From: Bacilli bacterium | GTDB lineage: Bacteria > Bacillota_I > Bacilli_A > RFN20 > CAG-826 | NCBI GenBank assembly: GCA_016302705.1 | Contig: JAEDNC010000014.1 | Coordinates: 1-13,404, forward strand | Reading direction: 5' to 3' | DNA: 13,404 nt | Shown: positions 1-7,480 of the stretch, piece by piece | Position numbering within the stretch: the first letter of the stretch is position 1 | Layout of the letters: every line of letters starts with the position of its first letter | Notes under the pieces: model-generated | What the model saw: only the letters and a program-made list of their open reading frames with translations | Database searches by the model: none | Told to the model about the DNA's origin: nothing | Position numbers and translations under genes: made by a program

Positions 1-167
1 ATGTGAACTTAATAACAGAAGTCAATAAGAAGAGAATTGAGAAGTGTAAGTTTGATATCTTAGTACAACAATCTATTCCTGTGGTTTCAGATTATATTCT
101 AAACCGTAACCCAAAAGCAACTGATGAAGAAAAGAAGCAATCATCCCCAGTTAGTAGAGAAGAATAA
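1..167 (+). CDS. C-terminal fragment of an unidentified protein upstream of ftsZ
   Basis: An open frame with codons starting at position 3 runs without a stop to TAA at 165-167, giving the last 54 residues of a protein whose start lies left of the window. The visible part is a charged, probably helical stretch, then a short hydrophobic segment (SIPVVSDYILNRNP) and a polar tail rich in Lys, Glu and Ser. It ends 14 bases before the ftsZ start codon, so the two genes are almost certainly co-transcribed. In many Bacillota the gene before ftsZ is ftsA. The visible tail does not show the usual FtsA ending that I would recognise, so that identity is only a guess from position. The absence of internal stops and the spacing to ftsZ make it a real gene end. 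Confidence 0.6.
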   Translation, partial: VNLITEVNKKRIEKCKFDILVQQSIPVVSDYILNRNPKATDEEKKQSSPVSREE

Positions 168-173
168 AGGAGA
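167..173 (+). promoter_or_regulatory. Shine-Dalgarno site of ftsZ
   Basis: AAGGAGA lies 8 bases before the ATG at 182. It overlaps the last base of the stop codon of the upstream gene, consistent with coupled translation in one operon. Confidence 0.85.
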
Positions 174-181
174 AAAGAGTT

Positions 182-1285
182 ATGCAAAATTATGATTTAG
201 ACAATTTTGAACCCGCTGCTAAAATCGTTGTCATCGGTGTTGGTGGCGCTGGTAATAACGCTGTCAATCGCATGATTGATGAAGAAATTTCTAATGTTGA
301 ATTCTATGTTGCAAACACTGATAAACAAGCATTAGCAACTTCCAAATCTTCTAACCGAATTATTTTGGGAGAATCTCTTACTGGTGGTCTTGGAGCAGGT
401 GGTGAACCTGAAATGGGTGAGCAAGCTGCTGAGGCAAGCGCGGATGATATTCGCGAAATCGTTAAAGACGCAAACATGGTCTTTATTGCTGCTGGTATGG
501 GTGGTGGTACAGGAACTGGAGCAGCTCCTGTTGTTGCTAAGATTGCTAAAGAAGCCGGCGCTTTAGTTGTTGCTATTGTTACAAGACCATTTTCTTTCGA
601 AGGAAAGAAGAGAACTATCAATTCTATTGATGGATTAAATAAACTTAAAGGATCTGTTGACTCTTTAATTGTTGTTAGTAACGATAAATTATTGATCACA
701 AATGGCAATACTCCAATTAGCCAAGCATTTAACGAAAGCGATAAAGTTTTAGCGCGTTCAGTTAAGACTGTTGTCGATTTAATTTTGCTCCCTGCAATTA
801 TTAACTTAGACTTTGCAGATGTTAGAAACACATTAAAAGATAGTGGAATAGGTTTAATTGGTTTTGGTGTTGGTAGTGGTCCAAATAGAGCAAAAGATGC
901 AGCCTCTAACGCCGTTAATTCTCCACTTTTAGAAGCCAGTATGGTCGGTGCAAAAAGAGCGATTGTTGCTATTACATGCGGCACTCAAGTAAACCTCTTT
1001 GAAGCACAAGAATGTGTTAACCTTCTTATTGATGCAGCAGGCAATAATATTGACATTAAATTTGGCATCACAATTAACGATCAATTAACCGATGAAATTT
1101 TAGTTTCTGTTATCGCTAGTGATTTTGAAAACGATGTCGATTTTACTTCTCAAACAATAGCGGTACCTATTATAACTGATACTGAAAATCAAAAAGCTGA
1201 AGAACTTTCTGAAAACGCGAAAAGAGAACAAGAAAGATATCTTGAAGAAGATAGCATTATTCCTAACTTCCTCAAAAATAACTAA
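182..1285 (+). CDS. ftsZ: Cell division protein FtsZ
   Basis: FtsZ is the tubulin-like GTPase that polymerises at mid-cell into the Z-ring and recruits the division machinery. The 367-residue product has the N-terminal nucleotide loop GGAGNNAV (residues 21-28) and the tubulin signature GGGTGTG (107-113). It also has the T7 synergy loop NLDFAD (208-213), whose aspartates complete the GTPase site of the neighbouring subunit. The charged, Glu/Lys-rich linker after about residue 325 is short. The protein ends in a conserved C-terminal peptide, IIPNFLKNN, of the D-IP-FL-K/R type that binds FtsA, SepF or other partners. The start at 182 is set by the strong Shine-Dalgarno AAGGAGA at 167-173. Transcription appears to end at the hairpin just after the gene. 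The family assignment is secure. Confidence 0.98.
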   Translation: MQNYDLDNFEPAAKIVVIGVGGAGNNAVNRMIDEEISNVEFYVANTDKQALATSKSSNRIILGESLTGGLGAGGEPEMGEQAAEASADDIREIVKDANMVFIAAGMGGGTGTGAAPVVAKIAKEAGALVVAIVTRPFSFEGKKRTINSIDGLNKLKGSVDSLIVVSNDKLLITNGNTPISQAFNESDKVLARSVKTVVDLILLPAIINLDFADVRNTLKDSGIGLIGFGVGSGPNRAKDAASNAVNSPLLEASMVGAKRAIVAITCGTQVNLFEAQECVNLLIDAAGNNIDIKFGITINDQLTDEILVSVIASDFENDVDFTSQTIAVPIITDTENQKAEELSENAKREQERYLEEDSIIPNFLKNN

Positions 1286-1305
1286 TTATTCGATAATTTG
1301 ATTTG

Positions 1306-1331
1306 AAAAGAGCGTTATTCGCTCTTTTTTT
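1306..1331 (+). terminator. Rho-independent terminator after ftsZ
   Basis: AAAAGAGCG (1306-1314) pairs perfectly with CGCTCTTTT (1320-1328) around the 5-base loop TTATT. The 3' arm runs on into further T residues (1329-1331), giving the 9-bp stem plus U-tract of an intrinsic terminator. It begins 20 bases after the ftsZ stop. It separates the division operon from the secreted nuclease gene, which must then have its own promoter or rely on readthrough. Confidence 0.9.
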
Positions 1332-1335
1332 GTGC

Positions 1336-1349
1336 TTGCATATATGCAA
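1336..1349. promoter_or_regulatory. 14-base perfect palindrome in the nuclease leader, possible operator
   Basis: TTGCATATATGCAA is its own reverse complement. It sits in the 43-base gap between the ftsZ terminator and the nuclease start, 14 bases before the ribosome binding site. Its place and symmetry fit a binding site for a dimeric regulator, or a site overlapping the promoter. A palindrome of this length is expected about once per window by chance, so the assignment is tentative. I found no convincing -35/-10 pair in this gap. Confidence 0.35.
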
Positions 1350-1362
1350 TAATTACATACAT

Positions 1363-1367
1363 AGAGG
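1363..1367 (+). promoter_or_regulatory. Shine-Dalgarno site that fixes the nuclease start
   Basis: AGAGG at 1363-1367 lies 7 bases before the ATG at 1375 but only 1 base before the in-frame ATG at 1369. This favours 1375 as the start. The TTG at 1303 is further excluded because the ftsZ terminator hairpin would lie inside that coding frame. Confidence 0.7.
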
Positions 1368-1374
1368 TATGCAT

Positions 1375-4056
1375 ATGAAATTGAAAATTACTAAGACATC
1401 ATTTAGCACATTGGTTACATCATGTTTTGTTATTTTTGCTATCTCTTGTGGACATAATAATGGTCCAACAGATACTCCTAATCCTCCTAGACCTGTGGTT
1501 GAAGTACCAGCAGAAAGACTTTATTTAGGAAGTCCGACACATGAATTACATGTTGGTAATAGTTACACTATTAATCCAATTGTTTTTCCTTATAACGCTA
1601 AGCAAAACATTAAATATATTATTGAAAATAACGACGTAATCAAAGTTGAGAATAATCAAGTTATTGGAAAAAGTGAAGGCACCTCACTTATCACTGCTTA
1701 TAACGATGAAGATAATGATAACATTTTAGACTCAAACGAAGTATCTAATGTCATGGGTTTTTCAATCGTTAATGAAGATCCGAATGTAAGAGTGGTTATT
1801 GAAGACAACGACGTCACTCTTTCTGCAGGAGAAAGCAAGAAACTTACTTATGGAGTTGAAGGCGCTACTCCTAGTGGATTAGATTATGGATTCTATAGTG
1901 AAAACGAAGAGATTTGCACAATTTCTTCTGGAATAGTAAAAGCGCATAAGGCCGGTACAACTCGAGTGTCAGTCTCTTGGCAAGGATATCGTGGATATGC
2001 GAATATTACCGTTAACGATTATCATGATGATAAAGGTCTACATGCAAGCGGTATATCTATAGACGAAGAAAATATTGTTCTTTCAGTCGGACAATCTCAT
2101 AAAATTAAATATTCCATATATCCAGAAGGATCAATAGAAAAAGTAGATTCATTTAGAAGCAATAATTCTAAAGTTGCAACTGTTGATTCTAATGGTTTTG
2201 TTACCGCAAAAAAAGATGGTAGTGCAATCATTACCTTAAAAACATCAAATAATAAAATTAATAGGATTTTAGTGGTGGTTAAAGGCGCTAATAATGATGA
2301 AAATAGTTATTATAATAACTACTATGGGAATTTAACTTGGGAAAATGGTGAAGATTTAAAACAAAAGCTTCACAATATTATCTCTCAAAATGTTACTCCT
2401 TTAAAATACGAAGGGGCAAACTGGGAAACAAACCAATTTGCTGATCAAGATTTATATAATCACGACGCATTAGATGTTGTGTATAACTACAACGCTGTCG
2501 ATAAAAGTAACACGACTATTGGTTGGCAAAGAGAACACGCCTTTGCTGCTTCTTTAATGACTGGTTTTTCAACTGGCCAAGCGGTTAAATCACTAGGCAG
2601 ATCAACAGACTTTCATAATTTATTTGCTGCTAGTAGCGGTGCTAATGGTAGTAGAGGAAACAAAAACTTAGGCTATGCCAATCCTGATATAGCAGGATAC
2701 GACATTAAAGAAGAATGTGGATTTGTTAGAAAAGCATTTGAACCAGGCGACAACGATAAAGGTAGATTAGCTCGTGCTATTTTCTATATGGGTGTTATGT
2801 ATAACACAGTCGAAAAGGCTGAAATTCCTGAAACCTGGACTTATTCCGGAGAAGATGTTTACACTCATAGCGGCAAAACTACAATAGTTCGTTCTAACGT
2901 AAATGAATTGCCATTACAAATCGTTGAGAAAGATGTCGAATACAATAGAATCTCTCTCAATGAATTTATGAACCCTACAAAAAGACAAAATCAAGTGTAT
3001 GTCGATTATTATTTAAATCAAATCACTGATGACACTTTGAATTATGATGAAAAAAGACAAGCTGCGTATGTGATGTACTTAAATACATCAATGCCTTATG
3101 CAATCGGTCATCTATCTGAACTTGTTAAATGGAACAGTTTCTCTGTTGACTATCTAGAAATGCAACATAATGAGTCAGTTTATTCACATAATTCAACCCA
3201 AGGATCTGGAACTCAAGGAAACAGAAATCCATTTGTGGATTATCCACAACTTGTCGATTATGTCTATGGAGATTTAAGATTTGAATCTGGCTCCTTAAAA
3301 GATTTAACCCCTTCATATGTAGCTTTAGAAATGGGTAAAAACGAAGTACATCATTATGCCTATAATGCTTCTAGTGTTCCTACATTTAAAGCTGGCAGTA
3401 AAGCAAGCGCTACTGAATTAGGAATTAAAGCTATTAAATATGATTTAACCGAGACAAATGTTGATTATACTAAAATCAAAGTCGAAGATTACACATTCAA
3501 AGATGAAGATGCCACAACTGGTAAGCTTTTAAGAGTTGATACTGATAAAAATACATTGTTTATCTTAGTTAATGTTGCTAGTGCAACTAACGTGACGTTT
3601 GAAACATGTTCTTGGAGCTACACTCCAACAACCGGGAATAAGAGTGACTATACAGGTAGTGGTACTAGCTGGACTGCTAATTTTGGTGGTCAATTATTTG
3701 ATGTGACATTTGGAAAATCCACATCAGTATTTAATAACAAAAACACTCCAGCTTCCCCAGGAGTCACTATTGGGAGTAGTAATAATAATATCTCTTCTTT
3801 TACTTTGACAAGTCAAAGTAGTTGTAGTAATGTTAACGCTGTGTATTTTTATGCCGGTGCAAGCACTGGTACAGCGACATTTAATTACACAATTAGTGTT
3901 AATAATGTCGAAGTACTTAGTGGTACATTTGGAGGAAATACTCCTACATATAATGGAGGAATGTTTGCTAAAGTTAGCGGAGTTATTAGTTTATCCATTA
4001 CCAACATTAATTCTGGATTAGTGTTCTGTGGATTCGCGTATAATATAGCAAATTAA
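1375..4056 (+). CDS. Secreted Ig-like / endonuclease I lipoprotein
   Basis: Predicted surface-anchored nuclease of 893 residues. A Lys-rich N-terminus, a hydrophobic stretch and a lipobox (FAISC, lipidated Cys25) give a lipoprotein signal, followed by a Pro-rich spacer. Three Ig-like modules of the bacterial group-2 type follow at about 42-130, 137-216 and 225-304, each ending in the usual S/G-T-A-x-I pattern. An endonuclease I (EndA/NucM) domain covers about 312-630. It has WQREH (catalytic His388 expected), STDFHNL (His414, Asn415), NGSRGN, FEPGDNDKGRLAR (455-467) and QGNRNPFVDYPQ (Asn616 region), the beta-beta-alpha metal-finger pattern of Mg-dependent non-specific DNases/RNases. Residues from about 632 to 893 form a beta-rich, Ser/Thr/Asn-rich tail. 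Its first part resembles a further Ig-like module; the rest I do not recognise. A likely role is degrading extracellular nucleic acid for nucleotides. Its place between ftsZ and ileS is unusual. Confidence 0.9.
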   Translation: MKLKITKTSFSTLVTSCFVIFAISCGHNNGPTDTPNPPRPVVEVPAERLYLGSPTHELHVGNSYTINPIVFPYNAKQNIKYIIENNDVIKVENNQVIGKSEGTSLITAYNDEDNDNILDSNEVSNVMGFSIVNEDPNVRVVIEDNDVTLSAGESKKLTYGVEGATPSGLDYGFYSENEEICTISSGIVKAHKAGTTRVSVSWQGYRGYANITVNDYHDDKGLHASGISIDEENIVLSVGQSHKIKYSIYPEGSIEKVDSFRSNNSKVATVDSNGFVTAKKDGSAIITLKTSNNKINRILVVVKGANNDENSYYNNYYGNLTWENGEDLKQKLHNIISQNVTPLKYEGANWETNQFADQDLYNHDALDVVYNYNAVDKSNTTIGWQREHAFAASLMTGFSTGQAVKSLGRSTDFHNLFAASSGANGSRGNKNLGYANPDIAGYDIKEECGFVRKAFEPGDNDKGRLARAIFYMGVMYNTVEKAEIPETWTYSGEDVYTHSGKTTIVRSNVNELPLQIVEKDVEYNRISLNEFMNPTKRQNQVYVDYYLNQITDDTLNYDEKRQAAYVMYLNTSMPYAIGHLSELVKWNSFSVDYLEMQHNESVYSHNSTQGSGTQGNRNPFVDYPQLVDYVYGDLRFESGSLKDLTPSYVALEMGKNEVHHYAYNASSVPTFKAGSKASATELGIKAIKYDLTETNVDYTKIKVEDYTFKDEDATTGKLLRVDTDKNTLFILVNVASATNVTFETCSWSYTPTTGNKSDYTGSGTSWTANFGGQLFDVTFGKSTSVFNNKNTPASPGVTIGSSNNNISSFTLTSQSSCSNVNAVYFYAGASTGTATFNYTISVNNVEVLSGTFGGNTPTYNGGMFAKVSGVISLSITNINSGLVFCGFAYNIAN

Positions 4057-4071
4057 ATTATTAATAATTTA
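4054..4071. repeat. 18-base AT-only palindrome over the nuclease stop codon
   Basis: TAAATTATTAATAATTTA is a perfect inverted repeat that includes the TAA stop. Being pure A/T, it would form only a weak hairpin and has no U-tract that makes it a convincing terminator. It is the only structure in the 38-base gap before ileS. It could be chance in AT-rich sequence. Confidence 0.25.
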
Positions 4072-4080
4072 TCAACATAG

Positions 4081-4088
4081 AAAGGAAG
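4081..4088 (+). promoter_or_regulatory. Shine-Dalgarno site of ileS
   Basis: AAAGGAAG lies 6 bases before the ATG at 4095, supporting that start. The gap from the nuclease stop is only 38 bases, so there is no room for a T-box leader of the sort that often precedes aminoacyl-tRNA synthetase genes in Bacillota. Confidence 0.75.
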
Positions 4089-4094
4089 TAACAT

Positions 4095-6839
4095 ATGGAT
4101 TATAAAGATACGTTACTAATGAACAAATCAAATTTTGAAATGAGAGGTAATCTTAATCAAAAGGAACCTCTTTTAGTCGAAAAATGGAAACAAGAAAAAC
4201 TCTACGAACAAATGAATTTAAATCGTAAAGAGGCGAAGGAATTTGTTCTTCATGATGGTCCACCTTATGCTAATGGAAACATGCACTGTGGACATATGCT
4301 TAATAGAATTTTGAAAGATTTTGTTGTCCGTTATAAAAATATGTGTGGTTTTAAAACTCCATTTGTTTTTGGATGGGACACACATGGTTTACCAATTGAA
4401 AACCAAGTAACCAAAAGTGGAGTTAATAGAAAAACAACTCCAATCGTTGAATTTAGAAAAAAATGTGAAGAATACGCATTAAAACAAGTTGCTAATCAAA
4501 AAGAACAAATTAGAAGACTTGGCTTAGTTGGTGATTTTGATAACCCATATCTTACTCTCAGGAAAGATTATGAAGCCATGCAAATTAGAGCCTTCTCCAA
4601 GATGGCCCTTTCTGGTTTAATCTACAAGGGATTAAAACCAGTTTACTGGTCACCAAGTTCTGAATCAGCTTTAGCAGAAGCTGAAATTGAATACGCGGAT
4701 GTCCTTTCTCATTCGATTTATGTTGCTTTCCCAGTTAAAGACGGAAAAGGTGTTATTGATAATGATGCTCGTTTAGTTATTTGGACTACAACTCCATGGA
4801 CTTTACCTGCTAACTTAGCGATTTCTGCTCATCCAGATTTTATATATGGAGTTTATCAAACTTCAAATAGAGGTAAACTCGTTTTCTTAAAAGAGTTTGA
4901 AGAAAATCTCACTAATGAATTAGGTTTAGAAGGTGTCAAACTTCTAAAAGAAGTTCGTGGTAGTGAATTAGATTTAATCGTTTGTAAGCACCCATTTTAT
5001 GATCGTGACTCATTAGTGATTAACGGCACTCACGTTACTAACGATGCCGGTACTGGTTTAGTTCATACTGCTCCAGGACACGGTGTTGAAGACTATCAAG
5101 TCTGTTTAAAATATCCAGGAAAAGGATTAGATCCATATTGTCCAGTTGATGAAAAAGGATACATGATGCCTGGAACTGGTGAAGGTATTGAAGGTTTATT
5201 TTACGAAAACGCTAACGAAGCAGTTTTAAAAATCATTGAAGAAAACGGTTCGCTTCTTAAACACACGACATTTACTCACTCCTATCCACATGATTGGAGA
5301 ACAGGTAAACCTCTTATCTTTAGAGCAACTTCTCAATGGTTCTGCTCAATTGAACCAATTAGAGAAGAACTAATTAAAATCATTCATGAAACTACTTGGT
5401 ATCCAAGCTGGGGTGAAAATAGAATGGTCAATATGATTAAAGATCGTGGTGATTGGTGTATTTCACGTCAAAGAGCTTGGGGTGTTCCAATTCCAATCTT
5501 CTATAATGAAGATGGAACTCCAATTATTGAAGAAAAAGTCTTTAACCATATTGAAGAATTGTTTAGAGAACATGGCTCTAATATTTGGTATGAAAAAACC
5601 GCTAAAGAGCTTCTTCCAGAAGGATATACAAATTCACATTCTCCTAATGGAGAATTCACTAAAGAAAATGACATTATGGATGTCTGGTTTGATAGCGGTT
5701 CTTCTTGGAATGGTGTCTTAGTTAATAGAGATATTAGATATCCTAGTGATTTATATCTTGAAGGAAGCGACCAATATCGAGGCTGGTTTAACTCTTCATT
5801 AATTGTTTCGGTTGCATGCAATCACGTTGCTCCATATAAAACTGTTACCTCACATGGTTGGGTTTTAGACGAACACGGCGAACAAATGCATAAATCCAAA
5901 GGAAATGGTGTTGATCCAGTTAAAATCGCTAATGTGTATGGCGCTGACATTTTAAGACTTTGGACTGCATCTATTGATTATCAACAAGATGTAAGAATTG
6001 GTGAAAATCTTATCAAACAAGTTGCTGAACAATATCGTAAAATTAGAAACACTCTTAAATTTATTTCTTGGAATTTAGTTGATTACGATCCAAAAGATGA
6101 AGTTAAAGAATTCTCGAGAGTTGATAAATACATTCTTGCTAAAATGAATCGTTTAGTAAAAATTTGTAGACACAGTTTTGACAAATATGATTTCAGTAGT
6201 GCAACAATGGAAATCCTTAATTTCTGTTCGTCAGAATTAAGCGCATTCTATTTAGATATTGCAAAAGATAGCTTATATTGTGATGACAAATCATCTTTAA
6301 GAAGAAGACAAATTCAAACAGTTTTATTTAAGATTGCAGAAACACTTCTTAGAATTCTTAATCCAATCCTTCCATTCACAATGGATGAATTTAATAGAAA
6401 TCTTCCAGGAGAAAGAGCAAACAATGTTCAATTCCTTGACTATCCAACTTATATTGAAGAAGATGATTCAGCGTTATTCAATGAATATGACAAGGTTATT
6501 GCTTTAAGAAAAGATGTTTTAAAAGCCTTAGAAGAAGCTAGAAATAACAAAGTAATTGGTTCTAGCCAAGAAGCAATGGTGAACTTTGAAATTACCGATA
6601 AAGAATCTATGAATTTAGTGAAGATGTTCACTAAAGAAGAATTTGCTAACATGTTTGTTGTTTCTGAAGTTGACTATGAAAAAGTCGATAACATGACTCA
6701 ATATGAAGTCAGCAAAGTAAATGTTAGCCGTCACATTGGCGAAAAATGCTCTAGATGTTGGAATTATTCTAAGAGGGCACTTATTCAAGAAGATGGCACT
6801 TACTTATGCCCAAGATGTATGAAAGTGATTAACAAATAA
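4095..6839 (+). CDS. ileS: Isoleucyl-tRNA synthetase
   Basis: Class I synthetase of 914 residues, the usual bacterial length, charging tRNA-Ile with isoleucine in the cytoplasm. The N-terminus MDYKDTLLMNKSNFEMRG matches the usual IleS opening. The HIGH motif is HCGH (64-67). The CP1 editing domain is present, with the Thr-rich TTTPWT (231-236) and HTAPGHGVED (324-333, editing Asp333), so mischarged Val-tRNA should be cleared. DWCISRQRAWGVPIP begins at 453. The KMSKS loop reads QMHKS (597-601): the key second Lys600 is kept, but the first Lys and the Ser are replaced. A tRNA anticodon-binding helical domain follows. The C-terminal zinc ribbon has Cys885, Cys888, Cys905 and Cys908. The type is the ordinary bacterial, mupirocin-sensitive-like architecture with C-terminal zinc finger. 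The stop codon overlaps the lspA start by one base, so the genes are translationally coupled. Confidence 0.98.
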   Translation: MDYKDTLLMNKSNFEMRGNLNQKEPLLVEKWKQEKLYEQMNLNRKEAKEFVLHDGPPYANGNMHCGHMLNRILKDFVVRYKNMCGFKTPFVFGWDTHGLPIENQVTKSGVNRKTTPIVEFRKKCEEYALKQVANQKEQIRRLGLVGDFDNPYLTLRKDYEAMQIRAFSKMALSGLIYKGLKPVYWSPSSESALAEAEIEYADVLSHSIYVAFPVKDGKGVIDNDARLVIWTTTPWTLPANLAISAHPDFIYGVYQTSNRGKLVFLKEFEENLTNELGLEGVKLLKEVRGSELDLIVCKHPFYDRDSLVINGTHVTNDAGTGLVHTAPGHGVEDYQVCLKYPGKGLDPYCPVDEKGYMMPGTGEGIEGLFYENANEAVLKIIEENGSLLKHTTFTHSYPHDWRTGKPLIFRATSQWFCSIEPIREELIKIIHETTWYPSWGENRMVNMIKDRGDWCISRQRAWGVPIPIFYNEDGTPIIEEKVFNHIEELFREHGSNIWYEKTAKELLPEGYTNSHSPNGEFTKENDIMDVWFDSGSSWNGVLVNRDIRYPSDLYLEGSDQYRGWFNSSLIVSVACNHVAPYKTVTSHGWVLDEHGEQMHKSKGNGVDPVKIANVYGADILRLWTASIDYQQDVRIGENLIKQVAEQYRKIRNTLKFISWNLVDYDPKDEVKEFSRVDKYILAKMNRLVKICRHSFDKYDFSSATMEILNFCSSELSAFYLDIAKDSLYCDDKSSLRRRQIQTVLFKIAETLLRILNPILPFTMDEFNRNLPGERANNVQFLDYPTYIEEDDSALFNEYDKVIALRKDVLKALEEARNNKVIGSSQEAMVNFEITDKESMNLVKMFTKEEFANMFVVSEVDYEKVDNMTQYEVSKVNVSRHIGEKCSRCWNYSKRALIQEDGTYLCPRCMKVINK

Positions 6840-7480
6840 TGAAAGAAAAAATAATTAATATTCTTAAATGGATCTTTAGTTCTTTCATTTGGCTTGGAGT
6901 TCTTCTTTTAATCATCGATTTTGTTACTAAACAAGTTGTTGTCGCTAATAAAGATGCAATCCTTGCTAGTGGTGGAATTGATATTATTCCAGGATTTTTA
7001 GGAATCAATTATGTAATCAATCATAATTTTGTCTTTGGTATTTCAACTTTTGATCCAACGGTGAACCGCGTTCTGTTCTGTGTTGTTGCTTTATCAATCG
7101 TGGTTGTTATGCTAATAGTTATGATAACTAAGTGGGGTAAGATTAATAAGTTTTACCGTGCCTGTTTAATGATGATTATTGCGGGTGCTATTGGAAATGT
7201 TATTGACCGTATATTTTACACTCCTGAATTCTTAGGAGAGGCTAACGGAGTGGTTGACTGGATTGATTTCTACGGTATTTGGAAATTCAATTTTAATATT
7301 GCGGATAGCTCTGTTGTTGTCGCTGCAATTATGCTAATTATTTATATGATTGTTCACGATGTAAAAGAAGCAATTGAAAAGAAAAAGAACGAACCAAAAG
7401 TGGAAGTTGATAACACTAAAGTTCTCTCTAAAACAGAACAAGAGAAAAATAAATATTTAGATCAAAAACAAGATGAGTAG
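6839..7480 (+). CDS. lspA: Lipoprotein signal peptidase II
   Basis: Membrane aspartyl protease that cleaves lipoprotein signal peptides just before the lipidated cysteine. Four membrane segments are visible at about 10-27, 78-96, 105-122 and 157-174. Conserved residues are D-x3-K (Asp27, Lys31), Asn61, GNVIDR with catalytic Asp123, VVDWIDF (138-144) and NFNIADSS with catalytic Asp156. Two features are unusual. The usual N-x-G-A-A-F segment reads NHNFVFG, and there is a charged Lys/Glu-rich cytoplasmic tail (about 175-213) making the protein 213 residues instead of roughly 150-170. It starts in the TAATG overlap with ileS and ends 8 bases inside rluD. The ileS-lspA-rluD order is typical of Bacillota. 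A direct substrate in the window is the nuclease lipoprotein. Confidence 0.95.
   Translation: MKEKIINILKWIFSSFIWLGVLLLIIDFVTKQVVVANKDAILASGGIDIIPGFLGINYVINHNFVFGISTFDPTVNRVLFCVVALSIVVVMLIVMITKWGKINKFYRACLMMIIAGAIGNVIDRIFYTPEFLGEANGVVDWIDFYGIWKFNFNIADSSVVVAAIMLIIYMIVHDVKEAIEKKKNEPKVEVDNTKVLSKTEQEKNKYLDQKQDE

Noticed and set aside
304..984. 226-residue open frame on the minus strand opposite ftsZ
   Set aside because: It lies wholly antisense to a certain gene, has no ribosome binding site or recognisable domain, and its Pro/Ala/Leu/Ser-rich composition follows from ftsZ codons.
1284..1298. AATTAT/ATAATT inverted repeat right after the ftsZ stop
   Set aside because: A weak AT-only stem of 6 bp with a 3-base loop; the strong terminator 8 bases on explains the end of transcription.
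4039..4044. TATAAT box near the end of the nuclease gene as a promoter for ileS
   Set aside because: There is no acceptable -35 at 16-18 bases upstream and the box is inside coding sequence; common by chance in AT-rich DNA.
1375..4056. Adhesin or S-layer protein because of Ig-like domains
   Set aside because: The complete set of endonuclease I motifs between residues 312 and 630 makes a nuclease the better call; the Ig-like domains are likely spacers.
5501..5821. Minus-strand open frame of 106 residues inside ileS
   Set aside because: Antisense shadow of a well-supported gene with no signal of its own; the same applies to the short frames inside mutS2, uvrC and rluD.
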